Shown here one piece after another: positions 34,895-43,763 of a stretch of DNA of 64,000 bases. The DNA lies in assembly GCA_000435335.1 (NCBI GenBank), contig FR891324.1, positions 1 to 64,000 of the forward strand. Direction: 5' to 3'. The stretch's first letter is position 1, and each line of letters begins with the position of its first letter. The translations under genes were made by a program, and so were the position numbers. The stretch is from Clostridium sp. CAG:964. Lineage in GTDB: Bacteria > Bacillota > Clostridia > Oscillospirales > Acutalibacteraceae. The notes beneath the pieces are model-generated. The model was not told the origin of the DNA, made no database searches, and was given only the letters and a program-made list of their open reading frames with translations.

Positions 34895-35731
34895 CTATTC
34901 TGCACACAATTTGGCATACTGACCTACAAAATTACTTATACCCTCTATAGTGTCGTTGCCAATATCGGACACACAAAGAATAGGAAGCAAGGAGCCAAGT
35001 CTGTGCTGTCTGCCCTTGTCATACAGAGCCTGTGCAAAATACTCATCGCTTAGAGAATGGGGCTTTATTTCCTTGTAGCTTTCATTTAATGCCACAATAT
35101 AGCTGCTGTATACTATTCCGCTTTGACAGACAGCCGGCTTTTCCGATGTAAAAACAACAGCTTTATCACTAACCGGAAGGGTTACTGATATTCTTTTTGG
35201 GGCAATTATAATATGACAGTCCTTAAACGCCTTTACATTGCTTTTTAAAATAATAACCGCCCCTGTGTCACGCATAATATCCTTATATATTTTATAATAA
35301 TCCTTTGTTGCATCGGTAACCACCGTCACCTGACCTGTATACTTTAAAAGCTCTCGAATTATACCGCTTTTCTCTCCCTGCGGATCATACAAGCCGATTC
35401 TTATATTTTCGGTAGGTGCTTTACAGCGTTTTATAACCTCTAGTGCAGTATTTTCGGTTATTCTCTCTTTTAACAAATTTGTTGTATATCTTTTTAATCC
35501 GCTTTCAGGAGGAAATACAATGTCCTTACTGCACAATATACACTTGCCCTCGTTGCCTGCCAGCTCTTTTATCTTATGCCATTTAATTCTGTCTCGGTAT
35601 TTGTAATATGTAATATTAACCAACTGAATGTTATTATATTCTACCACTTCCAAATGAGTTTTGTCACGCTTAAAAAAATTATATTTTTTCTTCCCCTTTG
35701 AATAATCAAGTACAGTCAGCGTTGTAAGCAT
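34895..35731 (-). CDS. Protein of unknown function
   Basis: 278 residues from the ATG at 35731 (MLTTLTVLDYSKGKKKY), preceded by GGAGG; the extension to 35758 runs through that site. No signal peptide or transmembrane helix. A CxxC pair (CILCSKDIVFPPESG) sits near residue 65. The middle (ENIRIGLYDPQGEKSGIIRE, then TGQVTVVTDA) looks like a Rossmann-type alternating fold, followed by short hydrophobic strands (AVIILKSN, CHIIIAP, AVVFTSE). I do not recognise the family. It stands alone between 5S rRNA and punA and has coding character like its neighbours. Confidence 0.7.
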   Translation of the reverse strand: MLTTLTVLDYSKGKKKYNFFKRDKTHLEVVEYNNIQLVNITYYKYRDRIKWHKIKELAGNEGKCILCSKDIVFPPESGLKRYTTNLLKERITENTALEVIKRCKAPTENIRIGLYDPQGEKSGIIRELLKYTGQVTVVTDATKDYYKIYKDIMRDTGAVIILKSNVKAFKDCHIIIAPKRISVTLPVSDKAVVFTSEKPAVCQSGIVYSSYIVALNESYKEIKPHSLSDEYFAQALYDKGRQHRLGSLLPILCVSDIGNDTIEGISNFVGQYAKLCAE

Positions 35732-35872
35732 AGTGCATAACCTCCAATATTTCTGCAATATTTCTGCTTTTTATATGTGCGCCCTGCATAAATATTTACG
35801 GTCAAGCACACAGGCGTGTCAATATCTCTAAAATATTATATGGTTTTCGGTAGGGTTATATTCCCACTGTAC

Positions 35873-35912
35873 AAACACCAACAGCCGCCCAAAAGGACGG
35901 CTGTTGGTGTTT
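35873..35912 (-). terminator. Terminator downstream of punA
   Basis: Perfect 15-bp stem AAACACCAACAGCCG with CGGCTGTTGGTGTTT and a 10-nt loop; the minus strand continues into GTACAG. It lies 115 bp past the punA stop. The remaining 35732-36025 shows no gene. Confidence 0.6.
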
Positions 35913-36025
35913 GTAGTATGATAAATAATTTTCACTAAATGCCACTGCTACAACACTTATTTACATTATTACATAAGTATTTTCCATAAACACATCAGTA
36001 TTAATTTTGCAAGCTTTCTCTATTT

Positions 36026-36844
36026 TTAAATTCTTGCTATTAATTCGGGTATAAGAATACTTAGCTTTTGGGCGGATATGCCTGCTACACGCTCTACCTC
36101 TGTGTGATTAAGCGGTTCGCTTGTAAGCCCAACGGCCTTGTTAGTAACCAAGCTAAAGCCGCATATGCTCATACCCAAGTAGTTTGCTGCCATAGCCTCG
36201 CATACGGTGCTCATACCTACGGCGTCTGCACCGAGTATTCCAAACATACGCACCTCCGCAGGGGTTTCGTAGTTTGGCCCTGTTGCCTGTACATATACGC
36301 CCTTTTTTAGGTGAATATCCATTTCATCTGCTATTTTATAAATAATATCTACAAGCTCGCTGTTATAAACATTACTCATATCCGGAAAGCGTGTACCGTA
36401 TTCGTCATTATTTTTTCCTATTAACGGTGATGGTACAAAGCTGCTTATATGGTCGGTAATAACCATAATATCGCCGGGGTTAAAGCTTGGGTTAATTCCT
36501 CCGGAAGCGTTTGTGAGAATAAGGCTTTGAACTCCCAATATTTTCATAACAGCTATAGGCAGTACCGTCTGGCTTATGCTGTAGCCCTCATAAAAATGCA
36601 CTCTGCCCTGCATTACCATTACATTTTTACCATTTAGGTTAAAAAACAGAAACCTGCCCTTATGCCCACTTACCGTAGCGGTAGGAAACTGCGGTATTTC
36701 GCTGTACTCTATTATTTTCTCCGGCCTGTACCGGCCAAAAACCTCGCCCAAGCCCGAGCCTAGTACAACACCGACAGTAGGCTTAAATCCGTTAATCTTG
36801 TCCTTAATATATTCCGCACATTGTTCTGCTGTTTTTATATCCAT
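36026..36844 (-). CDS. punA: Purine nucleoside phosphorylase (trimeric, inosine-guanosine type)
   Basis: Splits inosine or guanosine with phosphate to base and ribose 1-phosphate in purine salvage. 272 residues, the usual length of the trimeric PNP. Phosphate loop GVVLGSGLG (Ser30), GHKGRF, MQGRVHFYEGY, LTNASGGIN, QATGPNYETPAEVRM, GADAVGMSTVCEA and the base-recognition Asn in LVTNKAVG are all present. GGAGG precedes the ATG. A -10-like TAGTATAAT lies in the 40 bp upstream and partly overlaps the terminator of the next operon. Confidence 0.95.
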   Translation of the reverse strand: MDIKTAEQCAEYIKDKINGFKPTVGVVLGSGLGEVFGRYRPEKIIEYSEIPQFPTATVSGHKGRFLFFNLNGKNVMVMQGRVHFYEGYSISQTVLPIAVMKILGVQSLILTNASGGINPSFNPGDIMVITDHISSFVPSPLIGKNNDEYGTRFPDMSNVYNSELVDIIYKIADEMDIHLKKGVYVQATGPNYETPAEVRMFGILGADAVGMSTVCEAMAANYLGMSICGFSLVTNKAVGLTSEPLNHTEVERVAGISAQKLSILIPELIARI

Positions 36845-36878
36845 TATTTGTACCTCCTTTTTTATATTATACTACACA

Positions 36879-36917
36879 AAAATACTGCCTTGGTCAAGCA
36901 AACCAAGGCAGTATTTT
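36879..36917 (-). terminator. Terminator of the Gld-like ABC operon
   Basis: AATACTGCCTTGGT (36881-36894) and ACCAAGGCAGTATT (36902-36915) form a perfect 14-bp stem, followed on the minus strand by TTTTTGTG. Confidence 0.9.
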
Positions 36918-36960
36918 GTTTAATTGGCAAAGGCCGCATTATATAAATACAGACCTCGCC

Positions 36961-38829
36961 TTATATAGCCGTTATACTTTCACCCTTTGCCAGCTTAGGT
37001 GCGTCTTCGATAATTTTGTTTACATAAGTATCAAACACATTTCCTAAAATTATTTTTCCGTCAATAGAGAAATTATACTTGCCGGTTTCACCCTTATAGA
37101 AGGTGTAGGTGTCAGGCTCCTTGTCGGTGTTATAAGTAATTTTAACTGTTAGGTCTGCACTTGTGCTTACATTGCTTGTTTTAACATTTGCTACCGTTGC
37201 AGACTCAAGATTTTGGAAGAAAATATCAAACTTACTTGTTTCTATGGTGTTTTTACCGCTTTTTACTGTGGTAGATTTTGTTTTGTTGCCGTCCTTATCC
37301 TTTTTGGTTTCTGTAGACAGGTCAAACTTTGATGTTTTTCCGTCAGCTGTAACCTCAATGGTTTTTATTGATGCCTCGTCTGCCTTTATTACATATTCAA
37401 ACACCATATCCTCAAAGGAGGTATTAACCCACGGAACCTTTGTTGTGACAATTTTATAGATTATATTTGTACTAGGGTTATAAATATAAGCATATTCCGT
37501 TGTTGTTTCAGTGGTTGATGAGGAACCGTCCTCCAAGGCTTCCGTAACGGCTTCCGTAGCGGCTTCGGTCTTTTCTGTTTTAGGCTTAGAGGAATACAGC
37601 GTAATGGTACCATCGCCAAACTTTGCAGCTATTTTTGCGTATGGATTGCTTGTGCTTAAGCCGTACTTAGACATTGTGTCATCGTTTGGCTTGTAGGCGA
37701 TAACTTCATCTGCGGTAATAGAGCGTAACGACTCCAACACTGTAGAGCCATTGGTTACATTTACAAAGCAGTTTACCGGTGCTGTCATTTTATAGTGTGC
37801 CGTATTTACTGTGGTATCGTCATTTGCCTTAAACTCCAACGTATCCTTAAAATTGGTACCGCTTATGGTAGCGGTCTCCGGTGTGCCGTTAGAGCTTTTT
37901 TCGGCAGCTGTAGTAACGCTTGTATCTAAAAAAGTCATAGGCTTGTACAGGAATGAATCTACAGAGTCGTTTGCTACCAAATAAATAGCCTTATCTCCGT
38001 CTACCATAATGTATGTGCCGGCACTGTCCGGAGCCTCGCCGCCTACTGTTATTGTTCTTTTATTTTTGTTCGCAAAGGTTACTGTAACTGTTGCTCTTGG
38101 CTTGTCAAGTCCATATTCCTCAATGCTCTTTCCGTTTATGTCAACAATATTTGTTGTAGTAACGGCAGCGGCATCGTTTGCCACTGCGTCAGGCATACCT
38201 GAGGCAAGAGGAGCGTCCTCGTAGCCCTTTAGGGTATACTGTGTTTTTTGCGTGGTGGTTACCTTCTTACCGCTTTTGTCCGTTGATGTTTCTGTAGGAG
38301 TTTCGGATAACAGCTCAAAGGAGCCGTTATCGTTTTTCACCTTAACTTCCTTAATGTCGGCAGGTACATGGCTTATAAGCTCCTCTATGCCGGCAGAAAC
38401 AATGTTGCCGTTCTTGTCCTTTACGGAATCTATTTTATTTCCCTTTAGGTCAGTTGCATATTGCTGACCGTTTTCGTCTGTAGGATATGTAGATTTGGTA
38501 GAACCAACACTAGGCATATTGTGTTTAACCAAGAAAAATACACCTACCAGTGCGGCCACAACCACTACAGCTATAATTATGAATAAAACGGGCTTTTTCT
38601 TTCCTGTTTTGCCGCTGTCAGTCTGCTTCTGCTGCTTTTTACTTGTTTTTTGGGCGGCCTTAGTGCTGCCTGTTTCTGCCTCTGAATCAGCTGAAAATAT
38701 TGTACCGGCTGTGTTGTCATAATACAGCTCGTCGCTGTCATGCTCCTTATTGGCTTGGTCAGAGGCTTTAGCCTCTGACTTTGCATTTTTTATTTTGTTA
38801 TCCTGTGGAGTTTTTTTATTATCTGCCAT
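36961..38829 (-). CDS. DUF4340 domain-containing protein
   Basis: 622 residues. A charged cytoplasmic N-terminus (1-85) precedes one transmembrane helix (PVLFIIIAVVVVAALVGVFFL), then a large extracytoplasmic beta-rich region. Repeated segments such as YGLDKPRATVTVTFANK and KYGLSTSNPYAKIAAKF are typical of DUF4340, which regularly follows GldG-like genes. An internal Thr/Glu-rich insert (about 440-470) looks disordered. The start overlaps the gldG-like stop by one base (TAATG). Last gene of a four-gene operon. Function unknown; probably an external partner of the ABC-2 exporter. Confidence 0.85.
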   Translation of the reverse strand: MADNKKTPQDNKIKNAKSEAKASDQANKEHDSDELYYDNTAGTIFSADSEAETGSTKAAQKTSKKQQKQTDSGKTGKKKPVLFIIIAVVVVAALVGVFFLVKHNMPSVGSTKSTYPTDENGQQYATDLKGNKIDSVKDKNGNIVSAGIEELISHVPADIKEVKVKNDNGSFELLSETPTETSTDKSGKKVTTTQKTQYTLKGYEDAPLASGMPDAVANDAAAVTTTNIVDINGKSIEEYGLDKPRATVTVTFANKNKRTITVGGEAPDSAGTYIMVDGDKAIYLVANDSVDSFLYKPMTFLDTSVTTAAEKSSNGTPETATISGTNFKDTLEFKANDDTTVNTAHYKMTAPVNCFVNVTNGSTVLESLRSITADEVIAYKPNDDTMSKYGLSTSNPYAKIAAKFGDGTITLYSSKPKTEKTEAATEAVTEALEDGSSSTTETTTEYAYIYNPSTNIIYKIVTTKVPWVNTSFEDMVFEYVIKADEASIKTIEVTADGKTSKFDLSTETKKDKDGNKTKSTTVKSGKNTIETSKFDIFFQNLESATVANVKTSNVSTSADLTVKITYNTDKEPDTYTFYKGETGKYNFSIDGKIILGNVFDTYVNKIIEDAPKLAKGESITAI

Positions 38830-40487
38830 TACCTGTTCCTCCTTCTAACATAAATAACTATTGCTGCAATAATGATTATTACAGGGAACACACCCATACA
38901 AACAATAGACCATGCCTGAATTTGGTCTGAGGTAATACCCAGGTTAGGCTTTGTAAGGTCTTTGCCGGAGATTGTTATGCCCTCGTCTGTATTTTCCGTA
39001 ACCTTGTTCATCATATTAACTATATAAGCACCGTTGTTAAATGTAGACATTTTAACAGCATTCTCGTTAAATACAAGCTCTGAACCGAATACAATTACAT
39101 TTGACTCTACATCATCGCCGGAGGACTTTGTTCCTACTGCGGCAGCAGTGTACTGCTTAGCTTCAACCTTTTCAATGTTAAAGTCATCGCCCGCATCAAA
39201 AGGTATCAGCTTAGCCGAAGCCGATGTTACAAGCAGGTTAGACGCTGTGTTTTTGTTTGTAATTTCAACAGGCACTATGCGGCCGCCGACAATATTTAGG
39301 GTACTGTCCTTTAGTCCACTTGTATAATCTGCGTTGTCATAGTCAAGAAGTGAAATGTATGGACTGTTGCCGTAAACCTTTGAAGAATCCATCTCGGCAA
39401 CTACACCGTCGCCCATCTTCATTCCCCACTCATCCAACAAGGCGTCAAGCTTTGGAGAATCAAATTTAGCGCTGCCGGAAACATATATAAAGTCCTTATT
39501 GTATCCGCCGTTATTGTTTAGGAAGTCCTTTATTTTCTTAACAGATGTATCGTCAAGGTCTGCCTGCGGAGCATATAGAATAACTGCCTCTGCGTTCTTG
39601 TCAATATCCTCTGTCATTGTTTTAACAGTGCTTACATCATAGTTATTCTGCTCAAGCAGATTTTTAAATGCACTTGCGTCATAGTCGCCAAAGCCGTCAA
39701 TAAACTGTACCTTAACTTGATTTTCAGCTGTAACATTTAAAATAGCTGTAGTAACGGCCGGCTCTACCTTTAGACCTTTTACCTGGTACGAATAGTCGCT
39801 TTGCATTTCCTGCTCAAACAGGTCAGAGGTAGAAAGAACTCTGTGCTTATCGCCGGACTTAACAATATAGTCGCCCTGCTTTAGAGTATCGTCAGGGTAA
39901 TTGTTTATATATGTTGGATTAGCTGTTAGGTCAACATACTCAATCTTTATTTTGTCGCTGTAGTTTTTGTACTGCTTTAAAAGTGTGCTTGCCATTAGGT
40001 AATACTCGTTGGCTCCCTCGTATGAGCTTTGCGATGCCAAAACGGTAATGGTAACATCTTTATTAAGGGCAGAAATAAAATCTATTGTATCCTGCGAAAG
40101 GTTGTATGTTTGCTGTGCAGAAAGGTCGAAGGACAAAGCCGGAACCTTATCTGTAACAAGGCCGACTATCATATTAACCACAACCACAGCAACAATAAAT
40201 ATTGCTGTAAAGGCAACGGAAAGTCCGCCCTTTTTCATTTTTCTGCTTTTAAACAAGGCCTTTAGCCTGCCGCTCTTTTTCTTTTTTGATTTTTCGTCTG
40301 CGGCCTCTTCAGTGCTGCTCTGTGCATCTGCATTTTCCGCAGTTTCTTCAGTGCTGTTCTGTGCATCTGCATTTTCAGGTACAGCCTCTTCACTTGCTGA
40401 ATTGTCTGTATCAATGTTATTTTCTGTAATATCGTTTTCTGAAACGCCTTTTGACATTTCATCGAAATCCTTGTTTTCTTTACTCAC
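38829..40487 (-). CDS. GldG family ABC exporter auxiliary protein
   Basis: 552 residues. A long acidic, repeat-like N-terminus (ENADAQNSTEETAENADAQ) precedes a basic patch and a transmembrane helix (VAFTAIFIVAVVVVNMIVGLV, about 97-117). Then comes a GldG/IFT52-like extracytoplasmic domain, with YNLSQDTIDFISALNKDVTI and ILYAPQADLDDTSVKKIKDF, and a final transmembrane helix (about 525-545) ending YVRRRNR. GldG was first described with Bacteroidota gliding ABC proteins, but relatives in non-gliding Firmicutes have no known role. It is 12 bp after the permease gene. Confidence 0.85.
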   Translation of the reverse strand: MSKENKDFDEMSKGVSENDITENNIDTDNSASEEAVPENADAQNSTEETAENADAQSSTEEAADEKSKKKKSGRLKALFKSRKMKKGGLSVAFTAIFIVAVVVVNMIVGLVTDKVPALSFDLSAQQTYNLSQDTIDFISALNKDVTITVLASQSSYEGANEYYLMASTLLKQYKNYSDKIKIEYVDLTANPTYINNYPDDTLKQGDYIVKSGDKHRVLSTSDLFEQEMQSDYSYQVKGLKVEPAVTTAILNVTAENQVKVQFIDGFGDYDASAFKNLLEQNNYDVSTVKTMTEDIDKNAEAVILYAPQADLDDTSVKKIKDFLNNNGGYNKDFIYVSGSAKFDSPKLDALLDEWGMKMGDGVVAEMDSSKVYGNSPYISLLDYDNADYTSGLKDSTLNIVGGRIVPVEITNKNTASNLLVTSASAKLIPFDAGDDFNIEKVEAKQYTAAAVGTKSSGDDVESNVIVFGSELVFNENAVKMSTFNNGAYIVNMMNKVTENTDEGITISGKDLTKPNLGITSDQIQAWSIVCMGVFPVIIIIAAIVIYVRRRNR

Positions 40488-40499
40488 TGTGGCACCTCC

Positions 40500-41204
40500 T
40501 TAGTTCCAGCGTCTTCTCTCAAGAACCCTGATTGTTAGGAAATTAAACAATACAGGTACACTCAAGAAAAAGACAACATCTGACAGCTTAATAATTCCTA
40601 CCGCAAAATTCTGATACGGTGTTGTAAATGAAATTGCTGACAATATTGTTTTAATAAAGTCAATATTTATTGAGCTTGCCAATGAATCCATATAAGAAAT
40701 CAGCAGACCAACGCCTATAGAAATAATAGCGGCAACAATTTGGCTCTCTGTTAGTGATGAAACAAATGTGCCTATAGATATTAGTGCCATACCAAACAAC
40801 AGCAGTCCGATAATGTTGCTAATAATTGTAATCCATGACGGTGCTGCAAAAAAGCTGATAATAATACCGTATATAACAAACAGCACCAGCATAATGGCAT
40901 ATACTGTAACAGCCGCCAAATATTTACCCATAACAATCTGGAACAAATTTACAGGTGCTGTTAAAAGGCCCTGCTCTGTTTTTTTGTTTTTTTCTTCACT
41001 AAACAGTCTCATTGTTAAAATAGGAATAAGAATAATAACAACCGAGGTCATATTTAGGAAAACATAGGTCATATCGGTAGTGTCCGGTGCAAGCACCGTA
41101 CCCATAAAGAACATACCGCCAAACAAAGCCGCAACTGCATATACCACATAAGCAATAGGAGATGTAAAATATGCATTTAGCTCTCTTTTATAAATTGCTG
41201 ACAT
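40500..41204 (-). CDS. ABC-2 type permease (GldF-like)
   Basis: 234 residues, six hydrophobic helices. Starts MSAIYKRELNAYFTSPIAYVVYAV, the recurring start of GldF-type ABC-2 permeases, and contains MRLFSEEKNKKTEQGLLTAPV, the conserved cytoplasmic loop. Its ATG overlaps the ATPase stop by one base. Works with the ATPase upstream and probably with the GldG-like and DUF4340 proteins downstream. Substrate unknown. Confidence 0.9.
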   Translation of the reverse strand: MSAIYKRELNAYFTSPIAYVVYAVAALFGGMFFMGTVLAPDTTDMTYVFLNMTSVVIILIPILTMRLFSEEKNKKTEQGLLTAPVNLFQIVMGKYLAAVTVYAIMLVLFVIYGIIISFFAAPSWITIISNIIGLLLFGMALISIGTFVSSLTESQIVAAIISIGVGLLISYMDSLASSINIDFIKTILSAISFTTPYQNFAVGIIKLSDVVFFLSVPVLFNFLTIRVLERRRWN

Positions 41205-42166
41205 TATTTTCTGCCTCCTCTTCTGCTTGTAACATCCTCGCCGTTAGTGATTTTTAGGAATGCGTCCTCAAGTGACATTTCGGCATTTCTCATCATTACT
41301 ATAGGACAGTTTATTTTAGCCATCGCATTAAACACGCCCTTGCGAATATCGTTATCATCCTTGTATTCTGCCACATATTCTCCGCTGCCGTCAGGTGCAA
41401 CTGAAATTTTTCTGGCTCTTGTTACGCCCTCTACACTACGCAGTGCCGGCATAATATAGGCGTCACTGCCGAATATATGCAGCTGTAAACGCTTTATGCC
41501 CTTTACAGTGCTTGTAATCTCCTGTGTGCTTTCATCTGCAACAAGCTGACCGTTGTTAATAACCACTATACGGTCACATACAGCCTGAATTTCTGACAGC
41601 ACATGAGATGACAAAATAACTGTATGCTTTTTGCCTAATCCTCTTATAAGGTTACGCATTTCTATAATCTGCTTAGGGTCAAGTCCTACAGACGGCTCAT
41701 CAAGAATAATTACAGGCGGGTTGCCTATAAGAGCCTGTGCCAAGCCTACTCTTTGTCTGTAGCCCTTTGACAGGTTTTTAATAATTCTGTTGTAAACATC
41801 GGTAATCTTAGTTACCTTTGCCACCTCTGACAAATGCTCCTGCTTAGGCAACGTTACCTTTTTCAGGTCATAAACAAACTCAAGATACCTTTTAACTGTC
41901 ATATCCTGATAAAGCGGCGGCATTTCAGGCAAATATCCTATTTTGGACTTTGCACCCTTTGGGTCATCAAGTATTTCGCAGCCGTCTATTGTAACTGTGC
42001 CTGAGGTTGATGACAGGTAGCCTGTTATAATATTCATTGTGGTTGACTTGCCGGCACCGTTTGGTCCCAGAAAGCCCAAAATTTCTCCCTCGTTTACGGT
42101 AAAGCTAACATTATTAACAGCCAGCTTGTCACCGTAACGCTTTACAAGGTTTTTAACCTCTACCAT
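41204..42166 (-). CDS. ABC transporter ATP-binding protein (GldA-like)
   Basis: 320 residues. Walker A GPNGAGKST (34-42), signature LSKGYRQRV (132-140), Walker B VIILDEPSVGLDP (152-164) and switch His in VILSSHVLSE. LSKGYRQRVGLAQALIGNP is the GldA/NodI-type form of the signature. The C-terminal 90 residues form an accessory domain with LEDAFLKIT. First gene of the operon; the promoter was not clearly seen. Confidence 0.92.
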   Translation of the reverse strand: MVEVKNLVKRYGDKLAVNNVSFTVNEGEILGFLGPNGAGKSTTMNIITGYLSSTSGTVTIDGCEILDDPKGAKSKIGYLPEMPPLYQDMTVKRYLEFVYDLKKVTLPKQEHLSEVAKVTKITDVYNRIIKNLSKGYRQRVGLAQALIGNPPVIILDEPSVGLDPKQIIEMRNLIRGLGKKHTVILSSHVLSEIQAVCDRIVVINNGQLVADESTQEITSTVKGIKRLQLHIFGSDAYIMPALRSVEGVTRARKISVAPDGSGEYVAEYKDDNDIRKGVFNAMAKINCPIVMMRNAEMSLEDAFLKITNGEDVTSRRGGRK

Positions 42167-42497
42167 TTTTTCTGGTCACTCCTTTACCTTTTTAAAAAGA
42201 ACGCTGATACTATATACTGAACGGCATTAAAAACAGTTGCAGTAATAAGCATCACACAGCACCGTTGGTAAATCTGCAATATTTTGTTTGGGGAATTTAT
42301 GTATTTTAACCCAAACAGCATTCTGCAACATACTTACAGTGCTTATCTATTGTATTTTATTAAAAATACCTTGAATAAACCTTGAATATTTTCAAGGTTT
42401 ATTTAAGAAAACATAAAAGCCGACTGTATACGCCAAGACCTGCCTGTTGCATACAGTCGGTTTTAAATAACCTTGTTGCACACCGTAAAATATTAAA
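42167..42497. other. Intergenic region between the Gld-like operon and udg
   Basis: 331 bp with no gene. It contains a perfect 13-bp inverted repeat AATAAACCTTGAA-TATT-TTCAAGGTTTATT (42374-42403) and the hairpin at 42420-42460. No promoter for the ABC operon stands out. Confidence 0.5.
42410..42460 (-). terminator. Terminator downstream of the uracil-DNA glycosylase gene
   Basis: CCGACTGTAT (42420-42429) and ATACAGTCGG (42451-42460) form a 10-bp stem; the minus strand continues CTTTTATGTTTT and the plus strand TTTTAAAT. Confidence 0.7.
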
Positions 42498-43073
42498 TCA
42501 GTCATAGGTGTGTGTACAAACCTCTTTAATTTTATCCCTAAGCTTTTGAAAATCCTCAAAAGCACCGGGCTTATTGTTAGGATTTCTTAAAAGTGCGGCA
42601 GGATGCAGGGTAGCCATCATAATAACGCCGTTTTTTTCAAAAAATACTCCGTGCTCCTTGGTTATTTTCATATCCTTTTTAATAAGCCTTGTGGCCGCTA
42701 CTCTGCCCAGGCAGACTATAATTTTAGGTCTTATTATTTTCACCTGATTTCTAAGCCAGTTAATGCACTGCTCCTGCTCATCAGGCAACGGGTCACGGTT
42801 TTTTGGCGGGCGGCACTTTACCATATTTGCTATGTATATGTTCTTGTGTCGGTCCAGGTCAATGGCGTTAAGCATTTTATCCAACAGCTGACCGCCTCTG
42901 CCTACAAAAGGCTCGCCCTGCAAATCCTCGTTTTCGCCGGGGCCCTCACCAATAAACATTACTTCGGCATTTTCTGCTCCTACGCCAAACACCACATTTG
43001 TTCTTGTTTCTGCCAGTCTGCATTTGCTACATTCCAGGCAATGCAGCTTTAGTTGGTCTAATGTATCTGACAT
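42498..43073 (-). CDS. Uracil-DNA glycosylase, family 4 (iron-sulfur)
   Basis: Removes uracil from DNA to start base-excision repair. 191 residues. Motif GEGPGENEDLQGEPFVGRGG (43-62), NMVKCRPPKNRDP, and C-terminal TLHPAALLRNP match family 4. Cys15, Cys18, Cys87 and Cys103 match the spacing of the four ligands of the 4Fe-4S cluster known for this family. It follows the zinc-binding protein by 12 bp, downstream of nfo, whose endonuclease would act on the abasic site this enzyme makes: a repair operon. Confidence 0.93.
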   Translation of the reverse strand: MSDTLDQLKLHCLECSKCRLAETRTNVVFGVGAENAEVMFIGEGPGENEDLQGEPFVGRGGQLLDKMLNAIDLDRHKNIYIANMVKCRPPKNRDPLPDEQEQCINWLRNQVKIIRPKIIVCLGRVAATRLIKKDMKITKEHGVFFEKNGVIMMATLHPAALLRNPNNKPGAFEDFQKLRDKIKEVCTHTYD

Positions 43074-43085
43074 AAGTAAAGCTCC

Positions 43086-43715
43086 TTATTTTTTCTCTTT
43101 TTCGTTAGCTTTTTCCGAAAGCTCCGTAATTACATCTACAATATCCTGTGCTGTGCGTACCGCCGCAAGATATTCAATCTGATTTTTTTCGTTAATAATA
43201 TACTTATTTATACGCATATTAATTTCGGTAAAGCAAGGGTGATTTACCTTTATAACAACATAAAACCAAAAGCCGTATATGGGGCGTCGGTTCTTCTTTC
43301 TTGTGAATTTTGCGGTGATTTTCTGACTGCTTTCTTCGCTGTCAAAATTATTCAGGCACTCCTTTTTTCTTACAAATTCAGCGTCTGTAATTTGCGATAG
43401 CATAAAAATATCCGGGTTATCATTATGAAAGCGTTTTTCGGTTTCAAGCAGCCAATAGCCGTGAGGCTCGTCAATTTTTAATTTTTCGTACTCTCCCAGC
43501 TCCATAGTTGGGCTGAAATTCTTTAACATTGCACTGTGCTTATTTTTATCTCGGTATTTTAAGTGTTTTTTTATTTCTTCAGCTGTAATTTCGTCATAAT
43601 CGTCTAAATGCTCACTGCATTTTTTGGCACAGTCGTTACACAAAAAGCCGTCGTTAAGCTTTATTCTTGTTAATATGCTTGCCTTATCGCCACATACAAC
43701 ACAGTTTTTCTTCAT
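43086..43715 (-). CDS. Cysteine-rich N-terminal domain protein (DUF4428-like)
   Basis: 209 residues from the ATG at 43715 (MKKNCVVCGDKASILTRIKL), preceded by AGGAAGTGAT. Two CxxC pairs in the first 32 residues (CVVC, CNDC) should bind one zinc; this resembles the DUF4428 ribbon. The remainder is polar with a basic patch (FTRKKNRRPIYGF) and no membrane helix. Function unknown. Lies between nfo and the uracil-DNA glycosylase gene. Confidence 0.7.
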   Translation of the reverse strand: MKKNCVVCGDKASILTRIKLNDGFLCNDCAKKCSEHLDDYDEITAEEIKKHLKYRDKNKHSAMLKNFSPTMELGEYEKLKIDEPHGYWLLETEKRFHNDNPDIFMLSQITDAEFVRKKECLNNFDSEESSQKITAKFTRKKNRRPIYGFWFYVVIKVNHPCFTEINMRINKYIINEKNQIEYLAAVRTAQDIVDVITELSEKANEKEKK

Positions 43716-43763
43716 AATTATCACTTCCTGTTTATGCCGTACTGCACAGCCGGTACTGCATTA

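Noticed and set aside
36979..40487. Acidic repeat-like N-terminus of the GldG-like protein as a frameshift artefact
   Set aside because: The reading frame is continuous with a good start and the segment has consistent acidic composition, so it is a real disordered region.
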